DNA of 64,000 nucleotides from Brachyspira suanatina. Its GTDB lineage: Bacteria; Spirochaetota; Brachyspiria; Brachyspirales; Brachyspiraceae. The notes below the pieces were generated by a model that saw only the letters and a program-made list of their open reading frames with translations, had not been told where the DNA came from and ran no database searches. The stretch is from positions 62,001 through 126,000 of the forward strand of contig NZ_CVLB01000001.1 in NCBI RefSeq assembly GCF_001049755.1, written 5' to 3'. Below are positions 1 to 8,389 of this stretch, piece after piece (the first letter of the stretch is position 1; each line of letters starts with the position of its first letter). A program made the position numbers and the translations under genes.

Positions 1-780
1 TTGGAAGAAGCATTGAATACTTATAATTTAAAAACTTTCTATCCTTCAATAGGTTTTAAATCTCAGGTGTTCGGATTAGGAACTACAAATATTAATACAT
101 ATTTAGGCACAAATATTGATAATTTGGGAAGTCCTGTATTTGCTGCAGGCTTTACTATTTTAGGACATACTGATTCGCATTTATCTAATGATTTAAACTT
201 TGCCGAAAACAATAAAAAGTTTTTAGATAATTTTGAAGGTAATGATAAACTTCATATAATAGAAACCATTGATAATTCTGCAATGACAGCAATAAATATT
301 CTAGAGATAAGAGATACCATTTTAAAACATTCACCTAATGCAATTATAATATTTAAACATGATCATCTTTATCCTTATTTGAAAGCTATAATAGAACGTT
401 CCAGCATAGATGAAAAAATAAAAACTAATTTTCTAAATGATTATAAGCCTTCTCCTATACTCATTTGGGACGGTACTAACGGAGCATATAAAGCAAATGA
501 AAATTTCGCTCCTGAAAATATACCTTTATTTATAGCTGCTAATTTGAATGTTGATTATACAAATAGTGTTATATCTCTTTTATACAAAGAAGAAATTGAT
601 GATACTATCAGCACTTATAATAAATTTTATCATACAACAAATGATTCCATTATAGATAATAGCGAAGTTTCAAATATGATGATATTTAAATATGAGAATG
701 CTCAAAGAACATTATCGCAGGATATTTTTCAGGGTAAAAAACATTATTATAATTTGATAAAAGAATTAACTAATAATTAG
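1..780 (+). CDS. C-terminal part of a possible sulfatase/LTA-synthase-like protein (5' end outside window)
   Basis: The frame is open from the first base, so the true start lies upstream; 259 residues remain. The fragment resembles the last third of alkaline-phosphatase-superfamily proteins of the LTA synthase/sulfatase type. It has a TILGHTDSH segment, a NAIIIFKHDHLYPY strand-loop where these enzymes have a metal-binding DH, and an IPLFIAANL strand followed by a helix ending in isolated acidic residues. There is no membrane segment in this part. The similarity is by eye and weak, and the diagnostic nucleophile region is not in the window. A remote relation to the sulfatase half of the fusion protein at 27115-29949 is possible. 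Confidence 0.4.
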   Translation: MEEALNTYNLKTFYPSIGFKSQVFGLGTTNINTYLGTNIDNLGSPVFAAGFTILGHTDSHLSNDLNFAENNKKFLDNFEGNDKLHIIETIDNSAMTAINILEIRDTILKHSPNAIIIFKHDHLYPYLKAIIERSSIDEKIKTNFLNDYKPSPILIWDGTNGAYKANENFAPENIPLFIAANLNVDYTNSVISLLYKEEIDDTISTYNKFYHTTNDSIIDNSEVSNMMIFKYENAQRTLSQDIFQGKKHYYNLIKELTNN

Positions 781-802
781 AATTATTTAAATTGTATTAT
801 TA

Positions 803-961
803 TTGCTTTAATTATCGAATCTAACTTTTATATTAATTCTACTATCTTTTATTATTGTTAAGTAATAAACTTGCTAAAATATAGCTTACAACTAAAGTTA
901 TCAGCTGCTCGTTTATTGCTTTAATTATCAAATCCAACTTTTATGTTAATTCTACTATCTT
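803..961. repeat. Imperfect 46-bp direct repeat (803-848 and 916-961)
   Basis: The two copies differ at only a few positions. The downstream copy is the 3' end of the minus-strand terminase-like gene (stop region and codons for its SRINIKVGFDN tail). The upstream copy, between that gene and the preceding plus-strand gene, has no gene attached, so it looks like the remnant of a duplicated gene tail. Confidence 0.75.
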
Positions 962-1394
962 CTTCTTGAATATTTCTTTTTAATTCTGCTTTCTCCAATC
1001 TTTTATTGTTTCTATTTTTTAAAATTTCAAAAAATACTATGATAGCTCTTTCGCTTGGAGGATTATATTTATTTATTATTTTTCTAGTTTTTGATTCTTT
1101 ACCATCTTTATCAGTTTTTATTTCTCTTATTATTTCTTTACTATAATATCCTAATGCTTTTTTTATCAATGCATTTTCTATTTTTATTTTAACGTCTTTC
1201 AAATATTCTTCTTTTGCCTTTCTTATTTTTTTTATCAAACTCTTTTTATATTTTTTGCTTGATTTATTTATATATTCTTTTAAATCATCATAGTTTATAT
1301 TTAGTTTTTTGCTTATTTCTTCAAATGTAGGATTATATTTTTTTATGATTTCGTATATTTGTTTTTCTGTTTCTTTATTATATTTTGTATTCAT
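921..1394 (-). CDS. Phage terminase small-subunit-like protein (phBC6A51 type), orphan
   Basis: A 157-aa, Lys-rich protein. The N-terminal 50 residues contain a predicted helix-turn-helix (FEEISKKLNINYDDLKEYI). The middle is a charged helical region. The C-terminal part has NPPSERAIIVFFEILKNRN, which matches the PP-x-x-x-A-x-x-F-x-LKNR signature of terminase small subunits of the phBC6A51 type; in phages these bind DNA and recruit the packaging motor. No large terminase, portal or capsid gene is nearby, so this is a prophage or gene-transfer-agent remnant, or a domesticated DNA-binding protein. The 3' end is duplicated about 110 bp downstream. Family assignment rests on one motif. Confidence 0.55.
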   Translation of the reverse strand: MNTKYNKETEKQIYEIIKKYNPTFEEISKKLNINYDDLKEYINKSSKKYKKSLIKKIRKAKEEYLKDVKIKIENALIKKALGYYSKEIIREIKTDKDGKESKTRKIINKYNPPSERAIIVFFEILKNRNNKRLEKAELKRNIQEEDSRINIKVGFDN

Positions 1395-1525
1395 AACAAT
1401 ATCCTTAAAAAAATTTATGCTATAAAATAATCAAAAAATATAAGTGATTATAATTTTAAAAAAGATGTTGCTATAAATAATAATTATTATATAATAATAC
1501 ATATTAATAGATTGGAGCTTATATT

Positions 1526-1900
1526 ATGGTTAAGAAAATAGCATTATTCCATTTATTTTTATTAGTTTTGGTATCCTGCAATGCTAATAGTGACGGCACC
1601 ACATCTGCTTCAGCTGCAGCAAAAGAACCTCCAAGAGAAAGTAAGGGCTTAACTAATTTTACAGGTATTTGGCAGGCAAAATTTCCAAATAATGAATCAA
1701 GCATTGTAATAGAGAACAGAGAAAACATACTATATAATGATTTTAAAGCTTCATCTATAGAAGATTTAGGAAATGATAGATATAAAATGAGTATATCGGG
1801 AGATAAAACTTTTTCTATTACATTGAAATTTAAATCAGATACTGAAGGAACAGTAGAAGATGATAATTTAGGAATAGGTACTTTAACAAAATCAAAATGA
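1526..1900 (+). CDS. Small lipoprotein, function unknown
   Basis: A 124-aa protein with a textbook lipoprotein signal: Lys-Lys after the start, a hydrophobic stretch and lipobox LVSC with Cys at about residue 18. A Ser/Ala/Thr-rich linker precedes a small, probably beta-rich domain containing GIWQAKFPNNESSIVIENRE and alternating polar/hydrophobic strands, similar in layout to short lipocalin-like or META-like lipoprotein domains. The start is preceded by GGAG at good spacing. It is transcribed alone and ends at a hairpin shared with the convergent membrane-protein gene. Substrate and role cannot be told. Confidence 0.8.
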   Translation: MVKKIALFHLFLLVLVSCNANSDGTTSASAAAKEPPRESKGLTNFTGIWQAKFPNNESSIVIENRENILYNDFKASSIEDLGNDRYKMSISGDKTFSITLKFKSDTEGTVEDDNLGIGTLTKSK

Positions 1901-1927
1901 TAAATATTCAAATGTCATAATGTCTCT

Positions 1928-1958
1928 AAAAAGCCCCATTTTAATATGGGGTTTTTTT
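1928..1958. terminator. Bidirectional Rho-independent terminator
   Basis: CCCCAT pairs with ATGGGG across a short AT loop. A-run before and T-run after allow it to end both the plus-strand lipoprotein gene and the convergent minus-strand membrane-protein gene. Confidence 0.85.
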
Positions 1959-1967
1959 ATTATTAAA

Positions 1968-2768
1968 TTATTCCTCTGTATTATTTTCATCGTTTTCTTC
2001 ATCATCATCTTCTTGCATACTGCTTGATACATAATCTCTATTTAAGAAGAATAATGTTGTAATAATCTGAAAATATGTATTGAATATATATAGAACTATC
2101 ATAGCAATGAAATATGATAATAATCCTTCTCTATTTTCTAAGGATGATGGAAAAAGAGTCATTGAAAACACTTGCTGAAATAAGAATATAAATCCTAATA
2201 AAAATAATGTTTTAAAGAATTTAGGTTTTACTAAATAAAAAGAATATTTTAAAGCATCTATTCCCCAAGTATGTCTTAAAGCACAAATATTTTTAATAAA
2301 TACAAAAAATACAATAAATGCAATGCCAGGAACTATAAAGAAACTAGATCCTAAAAGCACTAATACAAAATACATAAAAGTTGTAAATATAGTAGGCAAT
2401 AAAAATTTAAAGCTTCTTATTATTGCCCAAGTAGCACTTTTTACACTTCTATAAATTAATCTTTCTACTAATAATGATACTGATATGATAGAAATGGTGT
2501 CCAAAAATAAAGAAAGAAATATATTTATATAAAAGCCTATAGTAACATCATTTTTAAACCAATTAATAAGATCCTCATAAGTTTTTAATTTTTCAGGATC
2601 AAATGTACTCATAGGAAAGTAAATTCCTGTTAATATTAAAGGCAGACAGCATATTAAAGAGAGTATAATAAAATTAATAAAGTTTTGTTTAAACAAAGAA
2701 AAAGCAAGAGTAAATAAATCTAAAGTTTCAAGATCTCTTTTTCTTAATTCATTTCTTAATGAAAACAT
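1968..2768 (-). CDS. Polytopic membrane protein, function unknown
   Basis: A 266-aa protein with about six hydrophobic helices: roughly residues 30-52, 75-100, 130-155, 156-170, 190-210 and 220-245. It starts with a charged amphipathic segment (RNELRKRDLETLDLFTLAFSLFKQN) and ends in an acidic, Asp/Glu/Asn-rich cytoplasmic tail. The layout, with a short N-terminal cytoplasmic helix and paired hydrophobic helices, is like the YciC/UPF0259 and glycerophosphodiesterase membrane-domain groups, but no diagnostic motif is visible. It stands alone, convergent with the lipoprotein gene. Confidence 0.75.
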   Translation of the reverse strand: MFSLRNELRKRDLETLDLFTLAFSLFKQNFINFIILSLICCLPLILTGIYFPMSTFDPEKLKTYEDLINWFKNDVTIGFYINIFLSLFLDTISIISVSLLVERLIYRSVKSATWAIIRSFKFLLPTIFTTFMYFVLVLLGSSFFIVPGIAFIVFFVFIKNICALRHTWGIDALKYSFYLVKPKFFKTLFLLGFIFLFQQVFSMTLFPSSLENREGLLSYFIAMIVLYIFNTYFQIITTLFFLNRDYVSSSMQEDDDEENDENNTEE

Positions 2769-2968
2769 ATATTTCCTTATAAAATTAAAAATGTACTTTT
2801 TATTATCGTATAATTATATATAAATTAAAATTTATAATAATTTTAACCTATAGTAGTTTAAATTACAAATATATTTTTGTATATAAAGTAATGATTAAAA
2901 TTATGAATTTTATTAAATTAAATGTTTTTATTAGCCCGCCCGCCCCTAAACTTATTTAAAAAAACATG

Positions 2969-3019
2969 CAAATAAAAAGACTAGGCTTCATTTAGAAAAC
3001 CTAGCCTTAATTAACTAAT
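2969..3019 (-). terminator. Terminator hairpin, copy 1 of an identical 51-bp repeat
   Basis: Read on the minus strand it forms CTAGG/CCTAG with a T-run after it, about 20 bp past the stop of the TPR gene. The same 51 bp recur without change at 5790-5840 behind the epimerase gene. Just upstream, at 2934-2951, lies a short GC-rich patch (GCCCGCCCGCCCC) that looks like a scrap of the family A intergenic repeat. Confidence 0.75.
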
Positions 3020-3039
3020 ATTAAAAGCACTAAATATTA

Positions 3040-5301
3040 TTATCTTAAAGGAGCCTCTGATATAAGAACTTTTATATCATCTAATTTATTTTTATCAGTA
3101 TTTTTTTCATGTAAAATTTTTCTTATATATTCAGCAAGCGATTCATTATTTTCAACTTTAGAACCTATTATGATTTCTTTTATATAATTTGTGTTTTGAT
3201 CAAAAAGTTTTAAATAATCTATATAAAGTTTATTATTGATTTTATTTGCTTTTATTTCTTTAGATTTATAATCAGAAGTTACAAGCATTCTTAATTCCTG
3301 TTCTTCAAAAAATGCTTCATGCTTTATTATGTATTTTATATTTTCAAATAAATAATTATATAGTTTAGGATCAATATTTTTCTCTTTAATTTTTCTAGTA
3401 TATTCAAATATTTTTGAAAATGCATATTTAATCTTATCTTCAAGCGTATCGTCTTCTTTTAATTTTTTTCTATACTTCTTTATTTCGTTTAAATCTATAA
3501 TATTACTTGAATATTTTAAATCTTCTTTATTGAAAACAAGTTTATTTAATTTTTCATTATAATAAAGCACCCAATATAAATTTCTTTTATTTACATCTTT
3601 TTCTTTTTTTATATTCGACTTATATTCAATATTTATGTTACTTACATTTGAATCATAAGATGAAGTATATGAATCAGTAAAATATCCATCATTTTTAATA
3701 CTTATATTATTTACATTAAAATCATAATAAGAAAAAGGCGAAGTATATGAATAAGTAAAATATTCATTGTCCAAAACTAAACATATACCAGTAGCTTCTT
3801 TATCTTCTTTTTTACCATATAATCTAAACATAGTAAGAGAATCTTTATTTCTTGAATATGATGTTTGCAATGTTACAATTTTTTCATCGCTTCCTATTTT
3901 TATATCTATATTATTTCTATTGAAAATACTTTCTAAAATATTTCCTTCTTTAGGATCATTGGCAGTTGATATATTATTTATTCTTATATTCCCTACTTCA
4001 TCTGAATTTTCATTTTTACACCCTAATAATATTAATAAAATATCCAATGATGTATAATGAGATATTTCTATATTTTCATCATCAGTATCGAAAGATAATA
4101 TTTTAAGTAAAAAATATTCATATAAAATTAAATATTTAATATTTTTTATAAGTTCATCATCAAATTTTTTGCTCTCTTTAAAATGAAAAATTAAATTAGT
4201 AATTGGTTCATTTTTCCATAATTCTTTATTTTCAGCTATAATTAATAGCTTAAAAAATTTATCAATATCATTATACTTATCAAACTTTTGAAGAATTTTT
4301 ATTATAGTGATATCAGAAGAATTATTATTTTTTGAAAATATTTTAAAGTCATTAATAGCTTGCTTATATTTTTTTAAATTTATTTTTAATATAGCTCTAT
4401 TAAAATATGTTTCTTCATTTTTAGGATTTAATTTTATAGCTTTATTGAAATCTTTTATGGCTTCTTCATATCTTGTTAAAATTATTTTTAATAGAGCTCT
4501 ATTAAGATATGCACTTTCATAATGTTTATTTAATTCTATTGTATTATTAAAATCTTCTATGGCTTCTTCATATCTTTCTAATTTTATTTTTGCAATTCCT
4601 CTATTAAAGTAAGTATTTTCATTTTTAGGATTTAATTTTATAGCTTTATTGAAATCTTCTATAGCTTCTTCATATCTTTCTAATTTTATCTTTGCAATTC
4701 CTCTATTAAAGTAAGCATTTTCGTTTTTAGGATTTAATTCTATAGCTTTATTAAAATCTTCTATATCTTTTACATATTTTTCTGATTCTATTTTTGCAAT
4801 TCCTCTATTAAAGTAAGCATTTTCGTTTTTAGGATTTAATTCTATAGCTTTATTAAAATCTTCTATAGCTTCTTCATACTTTTCTAATTTCGCTTTTGAG
4901 ATACCTCTGTTAAAATATGATATTTCATCATTTGGATCTAATTCTATAGCTTTATTGAAATCTTCTATGGCTTCTTCATATAAATTCAGATTTGATTTTA
5001 CAAGTCCTCTTGCAAAATATGATTCTCTATTATTTGTATTTAATTCTATAGACTTATCAAAATCTTCTATAGCTTCTCCATATAACTTTAACTCCGTTTT
5101 TGAAAGTCCTCTGAAAAAATATGCCTCTCTATTCTTTGGATTTAATTCTATAGCTTTATTAAAATATTTTATAGATTCTTCGTATAACTTTAACTCTATT
5201 TTTTCAAGTCCTATATAAAAATATGAATATTTATCATCATTATCTTTTTTTATGTAATCATAGTCTAATTTTTCTATTTTATTTTTTAATTCATCTGTCA
5301 T
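3040..5301 (-). CDS. TPR-repeat protein with C-terminal DUF2971-like domain
   Basis: The first 320 or so residues are tandem 34-residue tetratricopeptide repeats (consensus YEEAIEDFNKAIELNPKNE-x-AYFNRG), about nine units, which normally form a protein-binding superhelix. From about residue 405 a different domain starts with EISHYTSLDILLILL and INNISTANDPKEG, and has EEQELRMLV near residue 667. The HYTS and late E-x-E-x-R elements are those of the DUF2971 family, found in many defence-like and accessory loci. No signal peptide, so probably cytoplasmic. The ATG at 5301 was preferred to a TTG four codons earlier. The gene, together with a family B repeat, is bracketed by 51-bp direct repeats, which suggests it was inserted. 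Confidence 0.8.
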   Translation of the reverse strand: MTDELKNKIEKLDYDYIKKDNDDKYSYFYIGLEKIELKLYEESIKYFNKAIELNPKNREAYFFRGLSKTELKLYGEAIEDFDKSIELNTNNRESYFARGLVKSNLNLYEEAIEDFNKAIELDPNDEISYFNRGISKAKLEKYEEAIEDFNKAIELNPKNENAYFNRGIAKIESEKYVKDIEDFNKAIELNPKNENAYFNRGIAKIKLERYEEAIEDFNKAIKLNPKNENTYFNRGIAKIKLERYEEAIEDFNNTIELNKHYESAYLNRALLKIILTRYEEAIKDFNKAIKLNPKNEETYFNRAILKINLKKYKQAINDFKIFSKNNNSSDITIIKILQKFDKYNDIDKFFKLLIIAENKELWKNEPITNLIFHFKESKKFDDELIKNIKYLILYEYFLLKILSFDTDDENIEISHYTSLDILLILLGCKNENSDEVGNIRINNISTANDPKEGNILESIFNRNNIDIKIGSDEKIVTLQTSYSRNKDSLTMFRLYGKKEDKEATGICLVLDNEYFTYSYTSPFSYYDFNVNNISIKNDGYFTDSYTSSYDSNVSNINIEYKSNIKKEKDVNKRNLYWVLYYNEKLNKLVFNKEDLKYSSNIIDLNEIKKYRKKLKEDDTLEDKIKYAFSKIFEYTRKIKEKNIDPKLYNYLFENIKYIIKHEAFFEEQELRMLVTSDYKSKEIKANKINNKLYIDYLKLFDQNTNYIKEIIIGSKVENNESLAEYIRKILHEKNTDKNKLDDIKVLISEAPLR

Positions 5302-5383
5302 ATAATAATCCAAATATTTTTTATAATTATAAACTTCAAACTTATTTTATCAAATAAAATAAATATTACTTTTAAAAATTTTT

Positions 5384-5773
5384 AGTATATACTGAAAATT
5401 TTTAAGTTTGTCAATTTTTTTATTCAACTTTTTCCCACCGCACGCCACAGGCGGACTTCGTCAAAGTTGCTGCCGACACCACAGGTGGACTTCGTCGGCA
5501 CACTTCGCGAAAGTGCAAATATAAAATTAGTATTAAATCATGCTAAAATTGTTTTACATGTAAGATAAGTTATTAATTTAATCTAAAATATAGCCCTTCG
5601 CAAAGTGTATCCGAGCCTGTAGAGGATATAGTTTCTCGCCGTAGGTGGGCTTCGCCTGGGGCACCAAAAGAAGTGGGGTTGCCGTAGGCACGCACAGCGG
5701 GGCAAAGCCCAATATATTAAAAACAAAATATAACTTTATTTTTTGACAAAGTATAGTTGTTTAGGTGTATAAT
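5384..5773 (+). repeat. Family B intergenic repeat, copy B1
   Basis: Begins TATATACTGAAAATTTTTAA and ends in TTTGACAAAGTATAGTTG plus TTTAGG. The same ends are seen in copies near 37464, 44471 and 47791. The interior is unusually GC-rich for this genome, with repeated GGACTTCGTC pieces, GAGCCTGTAGAGGATATAG and CACCAAAAGAAGTGGGG. The end sequence has a TTGACA box and a TATAAT-like hexamer, so it could act as an outward promoter. The 540 bases between the TPR and epimerase genes hold this element and the second terminator copy, and no gene. Confidence 0.75.
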
Positions 5774-5789
5774 AATATTTTTGTTTATT

Positions 5790-5840
5790 GCAAATAAAAA
5801 GACTAGGCTTCATTTAGAAAACCTAGCCTTAATTAACTAA
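5790..5840 (-). terminator. Terminator hairpin, copy 2 of the identical 51-bp repeat
   Basis: Identical to 2969-3019. On the minus strand it lies 16 bp past the stop of the epimerase gene and has the CTAGG/CCTAG stem followed by a T-run. Confidence 0.75.
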
Positions 5841-5855
5841 TTATATTTTTAAAAA

Positions 5856-7037
5856 TTATTTAGCATTGATAGCATCAATTATTTCAGCACATTTCATGTA
5901 CATTCTAGGAATATGGAAAGGTCCTTTATACATATTGCCTTTTAAGTCAGTAGAGATTCTTCCGTCTCTGTGAAGATATCCGTACCATTCGCCGTATTCT
6001 GTGTCAATAAATTTTTTAGTATATTCTTTTACCATGTCATGCTTTTCTAAATATTTATCATCTTTAGTGAAATAGTAGCAGTATAAAGCAGCAATAGCAG
6101 CTTCAGTTTGAGGCCACCAGAATTTCATGTCATGGTGATATTCGCTTTTAGGCTTTCCAAGTACGTCCATATATTGAATGATTCCGCCGTACTCTTTGTC
6201 CCAGCCCCATTCCCACATCCAGTCAAATATTTTAACTCCTAGGGCTTTTAATGTTTCATCATGTCCTCTTTCTATAGATTCTCTTAATATGAACCAAGAT
6301 GATTCTATAGCATGTCCTGGGTTTAATAATCTTCCTTCAAAGTGATCTTGTAAAGTACCGTCAGGATTGCATTGTTCAAGTACTGCTTTTTTATCTTCGT
6401 ATAGGAAGAGCTGTATGTTTTTAAGAAGATTATCAATATATTTGTTGTAATAATCTTTATTTTCAGGATCGGCTTTTCTTAATTCCTGAACAGTAGCAAG
6501 CATAATCATAGGAGGTCCGAAAGCGATAGTAGGTCTATTGCCTGCATCAAATTTTGGTATAAGAAGTCCTTCTTTTTGATAGCGGTCTATATTATCAAGT
6601 ATTTCTCTAGCCTTTTTAACATAGCTTTTATCTCCGCTGGCTCTTGAATATGCAGCCATAGCAACTAAGCAGAATGTTTCTGAAAAGTAGTATCTCAATC
6701 TTTTTATGATAGGCTTTCCGTCTTCAGTAACTCTGAAATACATTCTTCCGTCGCCTGCTTTATCAAAACAATATTTTTCTAAAAAGTCTATTCCAGATTT
6801 TGCAGCATCAAGATATTCCTGTTTTTTCTCGAAATCAGCATAAAGAGTTGATAATACCCAAGCAAATCTTCCCTGAAACCATACAGATTTATCGGTTTCT
6901 ATAAGTCCGCCTTTTCTGTCTAAGGCAGTGTAGTATCCGCCATGCTTTTTATCAAGTCCGTTTTTTAGCCAAAATGGAATGATATTGTCTTTTAACATGT
7001 GAAGATACTCGTTTTTTACTTCGTTTAAATTACTCAT
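5856..7037 (-). CDS. N-acylglucosamine 2-epimerase (AGE/renin-binding-protein family)
   Basis: A 393-aa protein of the (alpha/alpha)6-barrel AGE family, which interconverts N-acetylglucosamine and N-acetylmannosamine or related sugars (the cellobiose and mannose epimerases share the fold). Family landmarks are FWLKNGLDKKHGGYYTALDR near the start, VWFQGRFAWVLSTLY, the catalytic-His segment LLNPGHAIESSWF near residue 240, KFWWPQTEA, and a second conserved His in GPFHIPRMYMKCAEI near the C terminus. Length is normal and there is no signal peptide. It stands alone with no sialic-acid genes beside it, so the substrate (ManNAc formation or sugar scavenging) is not decided by context. Confidence 0.88.
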   Translation of the reverse strand: MSNLNEVKNEYLHMLKDNIIPFWLKNGLDKKHGGYYTALDRKGGLIETDKSVWFQGRFAWVLSTLYADFEKKQEYLDAAKSGIDFLEKYCFDKAGDGRMYFRVTEDGKPIIKRLRYYFSETFCLVAMAAYSRASGDKSYVKKAREILDNIDRYQKEGLLIPKFDAGNRPTIAFGPPMIMLATVQELRKADPENKDYYNKYIDNLLKNIQLFLYEDKKAVLEQCNPDGTLQDHFEGRLLNPGHAIESSWFILRESIERGHDETLKALGVKIFDWMWEWGWDKEYGGIIQYMDVLGKPKSEYHHDMKFWWPQTEAAIAALYCYYFTKDDKYLEKHDMVKEYTKKFIDTEYGEWYGYLHRDGRISTDLKGNMYKGPFHIPRMYMKCAEIIDAINAK

Positions 7038-7194
7038 ATAAAATTCCTTAAAATCAAAATTAGATTTTATTTAACATAATATAATAATATTAACAGATTG
7101 ATATCATAAAAGCAATAATAAAAAATATTTTTTTGTTTTATTTAAATATTATTGATAGTTATTTTTATACTTTCAATATAATAACAATATTTAA

Positions 7195-7222
7195 TTGACT
7201 ATTAATGTATATACTATATAAT
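7195..7222 (+). promoter_or_regulatory. Sigma-70-type promoter for the EcsC-like gene
   Basis: TTGACT and TATAAT separated by 16 bp; the -10 box ends 25 bp before the start codon at 7248, with TTGGAG as ribosome-binding site. Confidence 0.65.
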
Positions 7223-7247
7223 TTGAAAAGTTGGAGTTTATTATTTT

Positions 7248-7955
7248 ATGGAAGAAAAAAGTATTTTATCATTTATAAAGATGGTATCCAATATGCCTCT
7301 TGTAAAAATAGATAAGCATAAATATTTAGTGAATACATTTGCATCAGAATATCCTTCACTTCTTCAAAATATTTTAGAGAAAGGCGCTTATGATGCAGGA
7401 GTACCATTAAATATAATAGATACAAAATCAAGAGAAGCTATTAATTATGAAATAGCCAAATCATCAGCTATATCATTTGTTTCAGGACTTCCCGGAGGCA
7501 TTGTTGGTATAGGAGCAGTTCCGGCAGATACCGCTCAATTTTTTGCTCATGCTCTAAGAATAGCACAAAAACTATGCTATATATCCGGACTTCCTAGTTT
7601 TACTTTAGGCGATTCGATGACAGATGATGAGGCTTGTCTTGCTGCTGTATATATTGGAGTAATGTTTGAAGATAAGGAAGCTATATTTGCTTTAAATAGT
7701 ATATGGAAAGCTATAGCTGAAAAAAGTGCAAGAATAGGTTTTAGAGTAAGTTCTGTAGTAGGGTATGCAGTTATTTCAAGCATATTAAAATCTATAGGTA
7801 TAAAAATAGGTTCTAAGAGTTTTATGAAATCTGTTTCAAAGGCTGTTCCTCTAATCGGCGGTGCAGTATCGGCAGGTTTTACATACACTAGTTTGAATAA
7901 AATGTCTAACAGACTTTATAATAGAATTAAGGAAAGCAAGTATTCAATAAGCTGA
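7248..7955 (+). CDS. EcsC-family protein
   Basis: A 235-aa protein with the EcsC-family pattern. After a helical N-terminal third comes a glycine-rich hydrophobic stretch, SGLPGGIVGIGAVPADTAQF (residues 80-99), then AHALRIAQKLCYISGLP. A second Gly/Val-rich segment, VPLIGGAVSAGFTYTSLNKM, lies near the C terminus. EcsC proteins are found beside ABC transporters or alone; no biochemical role is fixed. It probably associates with the membrane through the glycine-rich hairpins. It is followed 18 bp later by a YkvA-like membrane protein, so the two are likely co-transcribed from the promoter at 7195. Confidence 0.75.
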   Translation: MEEKSILSFIKMVSNMPLVKIDKHKYLVNTFASEYPSLLQNILEKGAYDAGVPLNIIDTKSREAINYEIAKSSAISFVSGLPGGIVGIGAVPADTAQFFAHALRIAQKLCYISGLPSFTLGDSMTDDEACLAAVYIGVMFEDKEAIFALNSIWKAIAEKSARIGFRVSSVVGYAVISSILKSIGIKIGSKSFMKSVSKAVPLIGGAVSAGFTYTSLNKMSNRLYNRIKESKYSIS

Positions 7956-7973
7956 TATTTTACGGATAATTAT

Positions 7974-8360
7974 ATGGCAAATGATAAAAAGAACAAAGAA
8001 GATTATGTAGAGATAAATGAAGATGATATTGAAATATTAGGCGAAGACGGAATATATAGAAAGTACGAAGTATATAAAAGATATCAAAATAGAAATAAGA
8101 TGAAATTAAGATATTGGCTGCCTTTTATCACAGCAGTTATTTATACTTTATCGCCTATAGACTTGATTCCGGATAGAATACCAATAGGAAAATTAGATGA
8201 TATACTTCTTTTGGTTATATCATTTATGTATGGTATTAAAAAGGCTAATTTCTCTTATAATCCTATAATAAATGTAATAGTTAGAAATATTATATTATCA
8301 ATCACTATTACAGGATTTGTTATGATGATTATAATATATATACTTGCTGTATTATTATAA
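7974..8360 (+). CDS. YkvA-like membrane protein (DUF1232)
   Basis: A 128-aa protein with a charged N-terminal 45 residues and then the DUF1232 core: YWLPFITAVIYTLSPIDLIP, then a short loop (IGKLDDILLLV) and another hydrophobic helix. The SPIDLIPD sequence is the hallmark of this family. A last hydrophobic helix lies at about residues 100-127. No enzymatic function is known for the family. It follows the EcsC-like gene at 18 bp and precedes the macro-like gene at 29 bp. Confidence 0.82.
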   Translation: MANDKKNKEDYVEINEDDIEILGEDGIYRKYEVYKRYQNRNKMKLRYWLPFITAVIYTLSPIDLIPDRIPIGKLDDILLLVISFMYGIKKANFSYNPIINVIVRNIILSITITGFVMMIIIYILAVLL

Positions 8361-8389
8361 TAATTTTTTATATTAAGGAGGAGTATTTT

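Noticed and set aside
1519-1911. 130-codon minus-strand frame over the lipoprotein gene at 1526
   Set aside because: Shadow of the plus-strand gene, which has a lipoprotein signal and ribosome-binding site.
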